Positions 23,448 to 36,648 are shown, numbered from the stretch's first letter. The stretch is DNA of 64,000 nt from Brugia malayi (GCF_000002995.4 NW_025062478.1:868001-932000); one strand, 5' to 3'. Notes: generated by a model not told the origin, from the letters alone. Made by a program: numbers and translations.

Positions 23448-26400
23448 TTAAACTTTTGTACGATGTCTTCTAATCCATTGTTTTTGATTTAAATTTAAAT
23501 TAAAATTACAAGCAGGTAAGAATGCATAGCAGCTAATATCCATCATAGAAACAAGACAAAAATTGGTAGCTCGAGCAAGATAACTATAAAAACCAGTACC
23601 ACAAATAACATTACATGGTATTTCCATTTCTGTTTCACAAACATTATAAATAGCTTGCTTTGATGCTTCTGCGTCACGTTCCACAATATTCTTTAACAAA
23701 TTTAATTATTATTATTATTATTATTTCAAATAAAACTAATTAAATTATCATTACAAACATATATATATTATTTTTATCTTATTGATCAATTTTGTAATCC
23801 TTAAATGTTTATCATTAATTAATTAATTATAATCTTTAAATATCTATCATTAATTAGTTAATTGTAACTCTCAAATATTCATCATTAATTAGTTAATTAT
23901 AACCCTTAAATGTTTATTATTAATTAATTAGTTAGATAGTTACAATCTTTGAATATTCGCCATTAATTAGTTAATTAGATAGTCATGGATTCTTTTTTGT
24001 CACAATATTTTTTTACTTTTTTTACCAAAATATTAATAACAATAATTATGGATAGATATAAATTTATTTATGTTTAAATTATCTAATAATAATAATTTTT
24101 TCTTAAATATTTTAATATTTATTACGTTGAATATTTATTACATGGAATATTTAATATTTATTACGTGGAATATTACGTGATGGATCAAAATATTAATAAC
24201 AATAATTATGGATAGATATAAATTTATTTATGTTTAAATTATCTAATAATAATAATAAGAATAATTCTTCCTTAAATATTTTAATATTACGTGAAATATT
24301 ACGTGACAAAATATACATATATATTAATTATAATATATTAATACCTGTAAAATAATTTCTTTTAAACGTGGACTATTGCATCGTTCATCCTCAATGAAAC
24401 CAAACGGATTTCCATTATCAATTTCACATGGATCATTGATGCAATTAGGCTAAATTAATTCTAAATTTAATTTGTCATTTTTACATTCTTCTTTTTATAT
24501 ATAATAAATTTATTCTAAGAAAGATTTATTCATTTATTTTTCTTTTCTTTCTTTTTACAAAATTGAAAATTTCTTTTTCGATTATAAAATGAAAGAAAAA
24601 ATATTCATAAAATTTAATATGAGGTATTTTTATTGAACGTTTACTTAAGATTTTATATGAAATGTATACATTATCCTGTATATATGAATAAAAAGTAAGT
24701 ATTTCAATTATAAAAAAAAAAAAAAGACTTTATAAAGTAATACTTACATTTACTTCGGGTATGTATGATGCTGTATCAATGTTATAATCATTGGACATTA
24801 ATTGAGTTAAGGGTTGTTCAAAGTTTGCTCTTCCTCCGTATCTATCACCAAACTTTTGATCAATTCTGTTATTTTGATACATACGGTTTTCCTGATAGTA
24901 ATCCGGTTGTTGTGATGGTGGATACACTTGCACCGTATGTACCGATGCTTCTGTACTTTTTGGATTTGGTGGTGGTGGAAGGTGTTCAGTTGCTTCAGCT
25001 CCATTTGAAAGCATTTGTTGTGCAGAATTCAAACTTCTTGCAAATTGCTGATAGTCATATGAATTTGGTGCAATTCCGGATGATTGCATTTGCCTGAATA
25101 AATTGATACAAATCCGTTTAGATGAATTTAGATCAAAATGTATGACAGTTCCTTATTATATCACTATGATAATGAAATTAGTTGAACTCCTGAAGACAGT
25201 TAAAATTTTACTATAATCAGTAATAAGCATGATAATAGGATAAATTTAGTTGTTGATAAGTTTACTGTTATCAGTGATATGTGTTACCTAATTTGAGGAG
25301 TATATTCAAATGCATTATTGTTGCTTGATTCATTTACCGGTATGAACGGATTACTCATACTGTTTAGATTGGTTGCTCCATATTCGTTTGATATTGCATG
25401 TCTTCGATTCTAAGAAACACTGATAATGATAAAAAAGTGATAATGATCACAGTGATAATGCTATTATTGTTATCAGTAATAGGACATAACATAAAACTTT
25501 AGTTTATATATACTTTATCATATTAAAACTTAAAAAAAAAAGAGGTGTTGTTACACTTACATATTGTGGCATCACTTTATCATAATCAGTGATAAATGTT
25601 TCCCAGTCATTAAATGTGACATTAATCTAAAAATACAATCTCTGATAATATTCAAAAATATACCAAACTAATACTTTTTAATTATATGATTGTAAATGAT
25701 TAATTTTTTGCTTCTATTTGAATTTTAAATGAATTTCACATATTATTATCACTGAACTGAATTAATTAAGCTATAATTTGTTCAAATAAAATTAACAATT
25801 CAAATTATTGAAATAATTTCAAAATTGTTTTTGATAATGATTATTTATTTGAAATTCAAATTAATCATACTACTAGCAAACAATACTAATAAAACAAACT
25901 GGATCGATTAAACTTTCTCGTTGTTTCTTTCGTTGATCATTTAACAATAAAATTGTCCTATTGTTGTCAACAACAATTTGATTTGCATTTGTAGCGCTAT
26001 TGTCCTCCTTATGCTTTTGCCTTTGATGATGAAAATTTTGAATGCTTCGAAATGCCTATAATTATACATTTTACATTATATTTATTTAAATATTGCTAGT
26101 AATAATTAATAAATGAATTATAATTTACCGCCATTGTGCGATCATTTGCGCCATCATTTAGAGATTATTATAATTAATTTTTAATAATAGATTAATCCTG
26201 CAAACATTTGATATGCTTAATGAAGCCTAAATCAATTAAATCAATTTTCAGCTCATTGCTTTAAATATTATTGAAAAATTATTCGAAACTTTTTTTTTTT
26301 TTGTCTTAACTCTGAATATTAACTTAATTCTAGTATTAACTTCAAATTTAAGGTATTTTTTTTTAGGTTAATAAGATTGATTGTATAAACAAATAAGTAA

Positions 26401-26902
26401 TTTGATAAGTTAATCAATACATAACAAAATTCTAATACTTTTCATTATGATAACGATCAAAAGCTAACATTCATACCTTGTAGAGGCGCAATCGTCTTTC
26501 GCGTATTTTCTTCCAATTTTCCAAATTTTTTGCATGTTTTTGTGAATTTATTAAATTTGGATTGCTTATTTCAGTTACTATTGAAGCTGTTTGATAATTT
26601 GGCTGAATTTGTGATATCTGATATTGATTATCAGATATCAATCCACTCTGATATTTCTTATCAGCTATTTGTAAATCATCTTGAGATGTGTTATTTAGCC
26701 TAAACAATACCATTTTTTGTGAATTTTCACTCGAAAATTTGTTTAATTTTTCCAATAAAGATTGTCTAATAGCAGATTGCATTTTATACTGATCATTAAG
26801 TAATACTAACTCTTGTAAGTTTGATAATTCTGATAATGGTTCGAGACTTTTAGATGATGAAAAAATTATTGAAAAAATAAAGAGCATTGTTAGCTTAGCC
26901 AT
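23448..26902 (-). CDS. Secreted ground-like domain protein (hedgehog-related, grl family type), 7 exons
   Basis: Exons 26902-26477, 26055-25900, 25626-25561, 25409-25288, 25093-24748, 24449-24345 and 23690-23448 join in phase to 487 residues. The first about 19 residues (MAKLTMLFIFSIIFSSSKS) are a signal peptide. The C-terminal 115 residues carry the nematode-specific ground-like domain: CNSPRLKEIILQ, DAEASKQAIYNVCE, IPCNVICGTGFYSYLA, TNFCLVSMMDISCYAFLP, with the Cys pattern expected of this disulphide-bonded module. Ground-like proteins are secreted, usually by cuticle-forming cells, and are linked to moulting and cuticle in C. elegans. The about 370-residue N-terminal part is Asn/Gln-rich, with a basic WKKIRERRLRLYK stretch and a PPPP run, and is much longer than in typical grl proteins. 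A trans-splice-like TTTTTCAG (26918-26919) precedes the ATG. Confidence 0.88.
23778..23990. repeat. About 42-bp tandem repeat in last intron of ground-like gene
   Basis: Five imperfect units of the type ATTAATTAGTTAATTATAAC followed by a CTTTAAATATTCATC-like part. It lies inside the intron 23691-24344. Confidence 0.75.
24026..24253. repeat. Direct repeat of about 68 bp, 160 bp apart
   Basis: 24026-24093 and 24186-24253 are near-identical (shared core ATGGATAGATATAAATTT). The spacer has short ATATTTATTACGT-GGAATATT repeats. Intronic in the ground-like gene. Confidence 0.8.
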
Positions 26903-27654
26903 TATTAATCTGTTAGCCTGAAAAAAAAAAAAATTAAATTAAAAAAAATGAATGAATGAATGATAAATAAAGTTAATATTATCAAAAAAAAAAAAAAAAT
27001 TTATAGCTAATAAAATTGTTATTTTAGAAATTATCCGGAAAAAATCATAAACCATAAAAAAAACAATAAAGTTAATTGCCTCATAATTATCAGAATTATT
27101 ACTTAGAAGTTATCTGGTAGAATCCATAAGACTAACATTTATTAAAATGTACAAAAATTTTATCAAACAAATAATATAAGTTAATTTACTAGTAAAAGTT
27201 TAATTAGATAAATATCACTAAATAAGCATTAGCATTGGTAAACAAAGGTTTATTTAATAAGCTTCATAATAATCTGAGCTAATTACTGTTACTTCAGTAG
27301 ACTTGTATTTACAATTTTATAAGTAAATTCAAAAAAAAAAAAGTAATTTAAAAAAAAAAAAGTTCAATAAAAAATTAAACTTCATTTCTCTTTCACAAAA
27401 TATAAACATAATAAAATTAATTGTTTAAAATAATGAATTAAAATTGACAATAAAATAAAAAAATAAATTTATCAATGACATATTTAAATTATAATATTAA
27501 TGTATTAGCATTCAAAAGAAAAAAAAAATATCACATTCTTTATTATTCATTTAGTAATATCAAATTTTTTCAAATTCTTTTTTTTTTTTTCAAATAATTA
27601 AAATAGCAACAAAGAAATGATAATATTAATAAAATAAAATAGAATAAACAATAT

Positions 27655-27775
27655 TAATAATAAAAATAGGAAAATTTGCTATTAAGAATAAAGAATATTA
27701 ATAATAAAAATTGGAAAATTTGCTATTAAGAATAAAGAATATTAATAATAAAAATTGGAAAATTTGCTAATAACT
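27655..27775. repeat. 44-bp tandem repeat, three copies
   Basis: Three copies of a unit containing GGAAAATTTGCTATTAAGAA followed by TAAAGAATATTAATAATAAA. The third copy diverges after TTTGCTA. Confidence 0.8.
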
Positions 27776-28740
27776 GTTAATAAAATAATATTAAATAAAT
27801 TTATTTAACAATTAATGTAAAAACTAATTTAAAAAAAAAAAAAAAAATGTCATTTCAAATTGACAAATGTCAACTTAATCGAATTTTATAGAGAACAAAA
27901 TGTTGTGTTAAATATGAATATGAAATTAGTTCCTTGTATTTAAATGCATTTGAAATTTATTTACAAATGATACAATTTATATTTTGTCATTTATGGGTGA
28001 CATGAAATTGTTGACCTACCAAGGAAGAAGAAGTATGTATGGGACACGATTTTACTCTCAAACATTAAATACAAACTATATTTTTGGTTCCATATTATTA
28101 TTATTTATTGTTTGTTCATTCGTTTTTTTTTTTTTTTTTCTGTAAAATTTAAAATTTATTTAAAATTTTAAACAATCCATTTTTTTTTTAACTTTATAAA
28201 ACTTTGAATAGTTCTTTCTTTTTTTTTTCAATTTTATAAAATTTTGAGCAATTCTTTTTCTTTTCTTTTTTTTTTTTTTCGTTAATCTCTGTCAACTATA
28301 AAATATATTTGCCTTATTTTTAGTTTATTTATGAATTCTTTTTTTTTTTTTTTTTTTGTTTACTTTATTTAAATTTATTTTTTGGTAAATAGAATGAAGT
28401 ATACTATCCTGAAAGTAGATCATCAGCTCAAATTGTTAATTCAAACTTAATTTAATTCAGACGTTAGAAAAAGTTCATAAAAAAGTTCGTTGTTTTTTTT
28501 TTTTTTATTTCAATGACAAATTAGTTTATTAAATATTATTCATAATCTAATTGCTGTTATTGTGTTTCTTTTTTCGCTAATTAATTGTTATCTTGCTAAT
28601 TAATTAATTAATTAATAATTCATTAATAAATAATACTATAATCTTATTTAATGTTATCATATTTAATTCATATCCAATTCCTATTTATTAATATTCAATT
28701 CTTATTTGTTCATATTAAATTCAAATTTATCCATATTTAG

Positions 28741-29240
28741 CAAAATGTAAACAAATATAATGCACATAAAATAATTAAATATGTATATTTTTAAATGAAT
28801 TATATTTTGATAACATTGCTGGTACTTAATTAAAACAGAGTTTAGCAAAATTATAATTTTAAAAAAGTTTTTTTTTTTTTTTTTTTTCACAGCATTTTAA
28901 AAAAAGAAAAAAAAAATGTGAAATGAATTTTTCTCCAAATATTTAAACTGTTCAATTAAAACATTGATCAACATCCTATCAATTTATTAACTAACTTATC
29001 ATGATCGCTTTACAAATCCCTTTTTTTTTTAGATTAACTTTTTATATTTGTTTTTTTTTTTTTTCAAAATAACATATAGTAAACAAATTATTAAATTATA
29101 ATTAATTGTAATATGTGAAAAAGTTAATTAAATTCATATTTGATTTACATTCATTTCTATTTAATTCATATTTAACAGAATGTAAACAGATCAAGTATAA
29201 TGCACATAAAATAATTAAATACATATATTTTTAAATGAAT
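28741..29240. repeat. Dispersed direct repeat of about 60 bp
   Basis: 28741-28800 and 29176-29240 share the part TAATGCACATAAAATAATTA and the following TATATTTTTAAATGAAT. Copies are 440 bp apart. Non-coding. Confidence 0.75.
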
Positions 29241-30516
29241 TTAGCAAATTTAAAGTTTTTTCCGAGAATTAAATCTTACAAAAATGCTTAAAACTTATTA
29301 AACTTTCTCCTAAAGATACATAACAAAATTTGTAATTAAAATTAATTTTATGGTCAAAAATTATTAGAAATCATTTCTGATTGCAAATATATATTAATTT
29401 TTACATTATAACGCTGCTCTGAAGTGAATTTTTTAAATTTTTCTTTTTTTTGGCATAGATTATCAAATATCCATTTCGTATTAAAATCCTATTCAATTCA
29501 TATTTAATTCTATTTTATGCATATTTCTTATTTATTCATGTTTATTTCATATTTATTCATATTTAATTCATATCTGATTCGCATTCATTCACATTTAACT
29601 TATATTCATATTATTTTGAATTATTATTATTTGAATTATTATTATTATATTCATATTAGTTTTGAATTAGTTTGAATTATTATTTTATATTGTTATACTT
29701 TTTTATAAACTATTATTATTTTAAAATTTATTATTTAAAATTGTTATTGGTAAATTGCATATTTCGTTTTGATTCCCGAAGAATTTGCCTGCGATCAATT
29801 GTAAAAGACGTTCGTTCATTAATTGAAGTTGTTTGATGGAGCAGTGGGAAGGAATTAATTTTGTCCTTGAACTGCTTTTATGGATGTATCTTTGTCATTT
29901 TGTTTGATTCGTAGTAAATAGTAGTAATTAAAAAATTATTTTATAAATTATTTATTTAAAAAAAAAAACTGTTTTATTATTTATTTAAATTATTAACATT
30001 TTTTGCATGTACGAAAGTTTAATTCGAATTAATTATGGTAAAAAATCATTATTATTTGAGTTTCAATTCTAACTCAATTCTAATTCCAATTACAATTCAA
30101 TTTCTGTTTTATTCCTCTTTTTTAAAAATTCCATTTTTTTGATTTTTTGAGTTTGTATTTTATTTCTAATTTTACACTAAATATATTTCTATTTGTACAT
30201 ACTATTTTTATCAAAATGATTTGTGCTACTGTTTCAATTTTAATTTTAAAGTATGATTTATACTTATTTTATTGACTAATTATACTTTACACATTTATAT
30301 TCGATCATTTTATTTACACAATATTTCTACCAAATCTGTATTCTCATGTTAATTTCATTATAAATTCTTCGAAAGATAATTTATCGTATCATTTTACTTA
30401 ACCTTTAACCTTCGTCGTACCACTACTACTGACAGGTATATTTTAACAGTTTGAAATATGAAAAAAAAAAATCATTCTCAATCCATTGATAAATATTACT
30501 AATGATAATTAATTAC

Positions 30517-30518
30517 AG
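30517..30518 (+). promoter_or_regulatory. Likely spliced-leader trans-splice acceptor
   Basis: TTAATTACAG ends here, 67 bases before the ATG at 30585, with no upstream coding exon seen. Confidence 0.4.
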
Positions 30519-30584
30519 GACATTTGAAATTGAAAAGCAACATTCTTAATCATCAATTGTCGTGCAAAAGACATTTGCGCTAAA

Positions 30585-31104
30585 ATGAAAAAGAATTCAG
30601 CGCCATTATTAATATTTATTTTGCTTCTATTTGATCTTATTGCATTCACTTCTATTTTACCACTTTTTCCAGCCTTAATCGATTATTATGGATTAATAGA
30701 ACGACGAGTAAGTATAATATAATTTAAAAAAAAAAAAAAAAGAAATAAAATTGGTATACTTCAAATTAGTAATAAATTATTTGTCACATTTCAAAAGCAA
30801 AAAATTATATCTCTAAAAGCAATCATTAATTAGTTTTATTAAGATAACTCTATTGTTTTTTTTTTTAAACTTTATTTGAGTGTTGTCACAAATTTCTTCG
30901 AGAAATGTTTCGATGTTATTTACAATATTTTATTGTTGCTATTGCATAATTAAAACTTAAAAGATATAAAATTGTTAAAGTATAAAAAAAAATTTTTGTA
31001 AGAAATAAATGCATTAATTTGAGATCTATCAAATATATATAAGTTCGAGCACATCTAACGAAATGTTAAATCTAATAAAATTAGGAAAATTTTATCAAAT
31101 TGTT

Positions 31105-31139
<35 letters not shown>

Positions 31140-34100
31140 TATGTTTTTTTTTTGTTGTAAAATAATAATTTTTTTTTTTGCAAATTATTGCAAAATAATT
31201 GAATAATTCTCGCATAAATTATTAAATAGTAATTATTAATTTAGGATCAATTATATGACGGAATTGAAATATTTTGTCAATTTTTTCAAAATACCATTGG
31301 TACACCATCCTCAAAACATCTTCATTCGGTTTTTTTTGGTGGTAAATTTTTGAAAAAAAAAACTTTTAATTTACAACTTTTAATTCTCTAGCATAAACAA
31401 GAAAATTAACGCATTTTATTCAAATTTATTTGCCATATTATGATCTTCAGGAAGTATTTTTGTGGAATATATACGATTTATAAACATTTGGAATTAAAAA
31501 TTTTAATTGAATTTTAAAATTTGAAAAATTTAGAAATATAAAATTATTTCAAGGTATTTTGGGTTCACTTTATTGCTTACTTCAATTTTTATCCTCACCT
31601 TTACTTGGTGCATTATCTGATATTTATGGACGCAAACCAATTCTATTACTGTCAATTGCTGGAACATTACTTTCTTATATAGTAAGTTATTGTTTAATGA
31701 TAAATTTTAATTTCAAATTGGCTACTAATTTGAAATTTAATTTTTTAAATAAATAAACTTTTGATTCATTTGCAAAGATTTTTCACTCATTTACTAACTT
31801 TTTTTTTTTTTTTTTAATTATAAAAGAAAAATATTTTCAATATTTCAATGAAAAAAATATTTCAATTGAAAATCAAAATGCAATAAAAATATTTTAATTA
31901 ATTTCTTCCTTTCATTTATGGCCTTGTACCAAGCAGATATGGGCCAGTACAAATAGTTTTATCTACTTTGTATTATCACGAATAGTTGGTGGTTTGAGTA
32001 AAGCTAGTGTTTCAATTTGCATTGCAATTATGGCTGATGTTTATTCGCACAACAAAATTGGCCAAGGCATGGTAAGTGGTCAAGTAATTAATTCTTGTAG
32101 CTAAATTTAAACTTATTGATAAAAATATTGTTAAATATTAGTGGCTAGCACTGACATGAATCAATCTTATCAAAAATGATATTATTTAATTTAGCATTCT
32201 ATTATCAGTTCCGCGTCTATTTAGTACTTATTACAATAAAATAATTGATAATTTTGTTGGTAAATTTTTTAATATATTTTAGAAATTATTGGTGCAACAA
32301 TTCAAATTTTAAATATACTTTTAGGCTATTATTGGTGTAGCATTTCAATTTTTGTAATTTTAGGCTATTATGCAGCATTGCAAATTTTAAGTATAATTTT
32401 AGGTTATGATTGGTGCAGCATTTCAATTTTTGTAATTTTAGGCTATTATTGGTGCAGCATTTCAAGTTTTAAGTATAATTTTAGGCTATTATTGGTGCAG
32501 CATTTCAAATTTTAAGTATAATTTTAGGCTATTATTGGTGCAGCATTTCAAGTTTTAAGTATAATTTTAGGCTATTATTGGTGCAGCATTTCAAATTTTA
32601 AGTATAATTTTAGGCTATTATTGGTGCAGCATTTCAAGTTTTAAATATATTGTTAGGCTATTATTGGCGCAGCATTTTAATTTTTGTAATTTTAGGCTAT
32701 TATTGGTGCAGCATTTCAAGTTTTAAGTATAATTTTAGGCTATTATTGGTGCAGCATTTCAAGTTTTAAGTGTAATTCTAGGCTATTATTGGTGCAGCAT
32801 TTCAAATTTTAAGTATAATTTTAGGCTATTATTGGTGCAGCATTTTAATCTTTGTAATTTTAGGCTATTATTGGTGCAGCATTTCAAATTTTAAACATAA
32901 TTTTAGGCTATTATTGGTGCAGCATTCTCGATAGGCTTTCTAGTTGGTCCTATAATTGGTGTTTATTTTTCACATACAGCTAATGCTGGTATTGAATTAG
33001 CTATCGATGCACCAGCTAAATTTGCTATTTTATTATCAATCATTGAACTTATCTTTGTTGCACTAATTTTACCTGAAACGCTTGAAATCTCAAAAAGGGT
33101 TAATTAGCAGTATTAATTACAATAATTCAATTGTCTTTATCAATTTTATGTTGATTTTTACGTTAATTTCATCAAGTCTACGTTATTTTTATCAACTTTA
33201 CGTTAGTTTTCACGTTAATTTCATCAAGACTACGTTATTTTTATCAACTTTACGTTAATTTTACGTTAAATTTATCTAGTTTCCTTGATTTTATCAGCTT
33301 TACGTTAATTTTATCTACGTCAACTCCATCAAGTCTACGTTATTTTTATCAACTTTACGTTAGTTTTCACGTTAATTTCATCAAGACTACGTTATTTTTA
33401 TCAACTTTACGTTAGTTTTACGTTAAATTTATCTAGTTTCCTTGATTTTATCAGCTTTACGTTAATTTTATCTACGTCAACTCCATCAAGTCTACGTTAT
33501 TTTTATCAACTTTACGTTAGTTTTCACGTTAATTTCATCAAGACTACGTTATTTTTATCAACTTTACGTTAATTTTACGTTAAATTTATCTAGTTTGCCT
33601 TAATTTTTATCAACTTAACGTTAATTTTACGTTAAATTTATCTAGTTTGCCTTAATTTTTATCAACTTTACGTTAATTTTACGTTAACTTCATCAAGTCT
33701 ACGTTACTTTTATCAACTTTACGTTAATTTTGAAAAATTAATTTACGTAAAGTTTTCAGTTACATCATTTAAATGAATGCTTAAAATATTGATAAGAGAG
33801 AAAAAAAAGATGACATCGCCAATTTTTCGTCACCGTTACACCAATACTTTTTAAGAAGACAGTGGTGATAAATTCAAATTAAACTAAAAATTGAAAATGG
33901 CTTCTTAAATTATGAAAAAATAATAAATACTATTTCATTATACTTCTATATAAATTATTAATGATTTCAAAAAAATAAAAAATAAAATAATTAATAATTC
34001 AAAAAAAAAAAATCAATGATAACTTTTTGATTTAAAATAATTTTTTTTTTCTCTAGAAGACGTTAATTAATGAAGTATTTGAAAATTGTTTATTGTATAT

Positions 34101-36648
34101 CAAACCGAGTGCACTTTTTAGATTTGCTGCTGTTAATAAACATTCAGGTAAGATAAAATTTTGTATAAAATTTCAATTTCTTTTAAACAACTCAACTAAA
34201 TTGTTTATAAATTACAATAAATTTTTATTTTAAAATTTGGGAATTTAACATATTAGAATTTTTTGATAAATTTCATATTTTATTACTAATTATGCTATTT
34301 TACAATAATTAAAAATAAACATTTGATTTTATTTTTTATTTAATATAAATTAGGGAAAGGATTATTTGAAAAAAAATTTAATTTACTACTTCAATCTTTC
34401 AAGTTAAATCATTTAGAAGTGAAATTAATGCAATCATATGGACGAGCCTATTTTGTTTATATGTTTTTTTATTCGGGTCTTGAATTTACACTATCATTTT
34501 TAACACATACTCGTTTTAATTATGATAGGTTTATTATTATTATTTTTTTTTATTTTCAAATATTTTTTTGTTTATTTGTTTATTTCGAATATTTATCTGA
34601 AATGCTAGTGCTATCAAATAAATTGTAAGCATAATTTTCATTAAATTATATTAAAGTGGAGAGAAAAAAAGTGAGATATTCTGCTTGATTAACTAAAATT
34701 TTTAGCATTTTAAATTTGTAAAATTTCAGTAATAAATTGTAAATTTATAAAATTTCAGTAATAAATTGTAAAATTTTTTTTTTTTTGTTGTAAAATAAAT
34801 TTATTAAATTTGAATAGTAATAATTGGTAATTTTTCTAATTAACAAGAAATTAGAAATTTAAAAGAAATTAGAAAAATTAAACAAGAAATTTAAATTAAC
34901 AAGAAAATATTTGTGTACATTGTTTTAATTTAAGTTTTAATTTAATTTTTAATTTAAATTTAATTTAAGAATTTATAAATGTTAAATGTGCTAAATGTTG
35001 TTTACCACAAATTTTATCACTCATTTCAGATTTAAAAATGTTTTTTTTTTCTTTTTCAGCATGCAACAAGGCAAAATGTATTTATATATTGGTATTTTAA
35101 TGACAATAGTTCAAGGTAAATAGTAGTAAAGTTACATTTTAGTAATAACTTGTAATAATAATTTAAATTTGATAAAAAATGTAATATATTTAAATAGAAT
35201 GAAGAATAAATAGATCAAATTTTTTTTATTAAATTATTTTTCGTTTCATTTCTTTTCTTAAAATTTTTGTGATAAAATTATTAATCAAATTAAAAAAAAA
35301 AATTTGAAGGTAATTTTCAAATTATTGATTTACTCTTAGTATTTTGTTAAATTACAAATTTCCATTTTAATCGTTAAAAAGTTTAAATATTTAAATTTGC
35401 TGATGAAAATTTATTTAGGAGGAATTCGTCGAATTCCAAATACTAAGCATCACAAAACAGCTATTTATGGTATTGCATTTACTATACCAGCATATATTAT
35501 CATTGGATATAGTAGCAGCGCAAAAGGTTTTTATATTGGTTTGGCGCTTTATGCAATAGGTAAGGTGGTTTTCTGCGACAAATGCGCCAAAAAAAGAAAT
35601 GATTCACTTTAACATTTTTCATATAAGAATTATCTGCTAAAATTTCTTATCAAGATTTTTCATCTTTCTTATCTTCTTTACTTAATGAAATTGTTTACTT
35701 TCTCATCTGTAATTACTTATTCTAAATTATATAATAAGTAACTGAACGATTGATGTTACTGATCCGTTTTTTTATTTCTTTTTTTGTAAACGAAATTGCT
35801 AGAAATATAGAAGTTATTATCCGGAATTGAATGGCCAACTAAAAATATAGAAATTATCATGCGGAATTGAATGGCTAACTAAAAATATAGAAATTATCAT
35901 GCGGAATTGAATGGCCAACTAAAAATATAGAAATTATCATGCGGAATTGAATGGCTAACTAAAAATATAGAAATTATCATGCGGAATTGAATGGCTAACT
36001 AAAAATATAGAAATTATTATGCGGAATTGAATGGCTAACTAAAAATATAGAAATTATCATGCGGAATTGAATGGCTAACTAAAAATATAGAAATTATCAT
36101 GCGGAATTGAATGGCTAACTAAAAATATAGAAATTATCATGCGGAATTGAATGGCTAACTAAAAATATAGAAATTATCATGCGGAATTGAATGGCTAACT
36201 AAAAATATAGAAATTATCATGCGGAATTGAATGGCTAACTAAAAGTATGACAGCATTTCAGCATCAAGTTTAGTAGTTCCATGCATGACCTCTTGCATAT
36301 CAAATGAAGCGACGGATGATGTCAAAGGTGTCACAATTGGTGTTTTTCGATGCTTAGGTGCATTAGCTCGAGCTATTGGCCCACTTTTTGCATCAACAGG
36401 TTGACACATTCAAATCAAATAATTCCATTTTATTTTGTGCAAAAAAAAAAAAAAAAAAATTTAATTTAAAAATTTTTTAAAATCTTTTTTTATTAAATTA
36501 AACTTTTTTTATTTAAATTTATTTAATTTCAGTATTTTGGCTTTTTGGACCAACAATATGCTATGTCATTGGAGGTGTATTATTATTTATACCTTTATTT
36601 ATGCTAAGGCAGCTTTCATTTGGAATAAATGAAATAAAAGAAGAGTAA
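30585..36648 (+). CDS. MFSD10: Major facilitator superfamily transporter, MFSD10 (TETRAN) type, 11 exons
   Basis: Exons 30585-30707, 31245-31341, 31554-31681, 31937-32071, 32907-33098, 34057-34147, 34354-34528, 35060-35115, 35419-35559, 36262-36399 and 36533-36648 join in phase to 463 residues (human MFSD10 about 455). It is a membrane protein with about 12 helices; human MFSD10 is a drug:H+ antiporter-like organic anion exporter. Shared marks: LLFDLIAFTSILPL (helix 1), the MFS signature GALSDIYGRKP (about 92-102), SRIVGGLSKASVS, GAAFSIGFLVGPIIG, LPETLE, YSGLEFTLSFLTHTRF, MQQGKMYLYIG, VVPCMTSCIS and LGALARAIGP. Three introns contain large tandem arrays, one of which copies the start of exon 5. 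The intron 7 donor and the exon 10 acceptor were chosen by frame. A poly(A) signal follows at 36848. Confidence 0.93.
31108..31139. repeat. ATT microsatellite
   Basis: Uninterrupted ATT triplets in intron 2 of the MFSD10 gene. Confidence 0.9.
32283..32906 (+). repeat. Tandem array of 39-43 bp units, each with a copied 3' splice site (MFSD10 intron 4)
   Basis: About 14 full units plus one degenerate unit run straight into exon 5. Each unit reads GCTATTATTGGTGCAGCATT, then TCAAATTTTAAGTATA, then ATTTTAG. The first 20 bases equal the first 20 bases of exon 5 (codons for AIIGAA), and the end equals the real acceptor. Two length classes exist: 43 bp (AGTATAATTTTAG ending) and 39 bp (TTTTTGTAATTTTAG ending). 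The array therefore arose by duplication across the intron-exon border. Confidence 0.95.
33150..33735 (+). repeat. Tandem array rich in TTTACGTTA (MFSD10 intron 5)
   Basis: Short units of the type TTTTTATCAACTTTACGTTA are organised in a higher-order period of 157 bp (for example CTCCATCAAGTCTACG at 33324 and 33481). It occupies over half of intron 5 (33099-34056). Confidence 0.85.
35801..36243 (+). repeat. 40-bp tandem array, 11 copies (MFSD10 intron 9)
   Basis: Unit: AAAAATATAGAAATTATCAT followed by GCGGAATTGAATGGCTAACT. Copies are nearly identical, with a C/T change in GGCCAACT and a T in TTATTATGC. The first copy is diverged. The array ends 18 bases before the acceptor of exon 10. Confidence 0.95.

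Larger units (their letters stand above)
26903..30584. other. Divergent intergenic region between ground-like gene and MFSD10
   Basis: The two genes start at either edge, so promoters lie here. The sequence is extremely AT-rich with many A/T runs. It holds a 44-bp tandem repeat (27655-27775), a direct repeat (28741-28800 and 29176-29240) and a GC-richer island at 29755-29880 with a minus-strand open frame (see findings). No certain gene. Confidence 0.5.

Noticed and set aside
26128..26208. Possible cassette exon of the ground-like gene (TTTGCAG ... GTAAAT)
   Set aside because: Splice-like borders, but in the required phase it opens with GAT TAA; the flanking exons join in phase without it.
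36252..36261. First of two close acceptors before MFSD10 exon 10 (GACAG at 36252)
   Set aside because: Using it gives a stop after six codons; the next acceptor TTTCAG (36261) restores the conserved VVPCM sequence.
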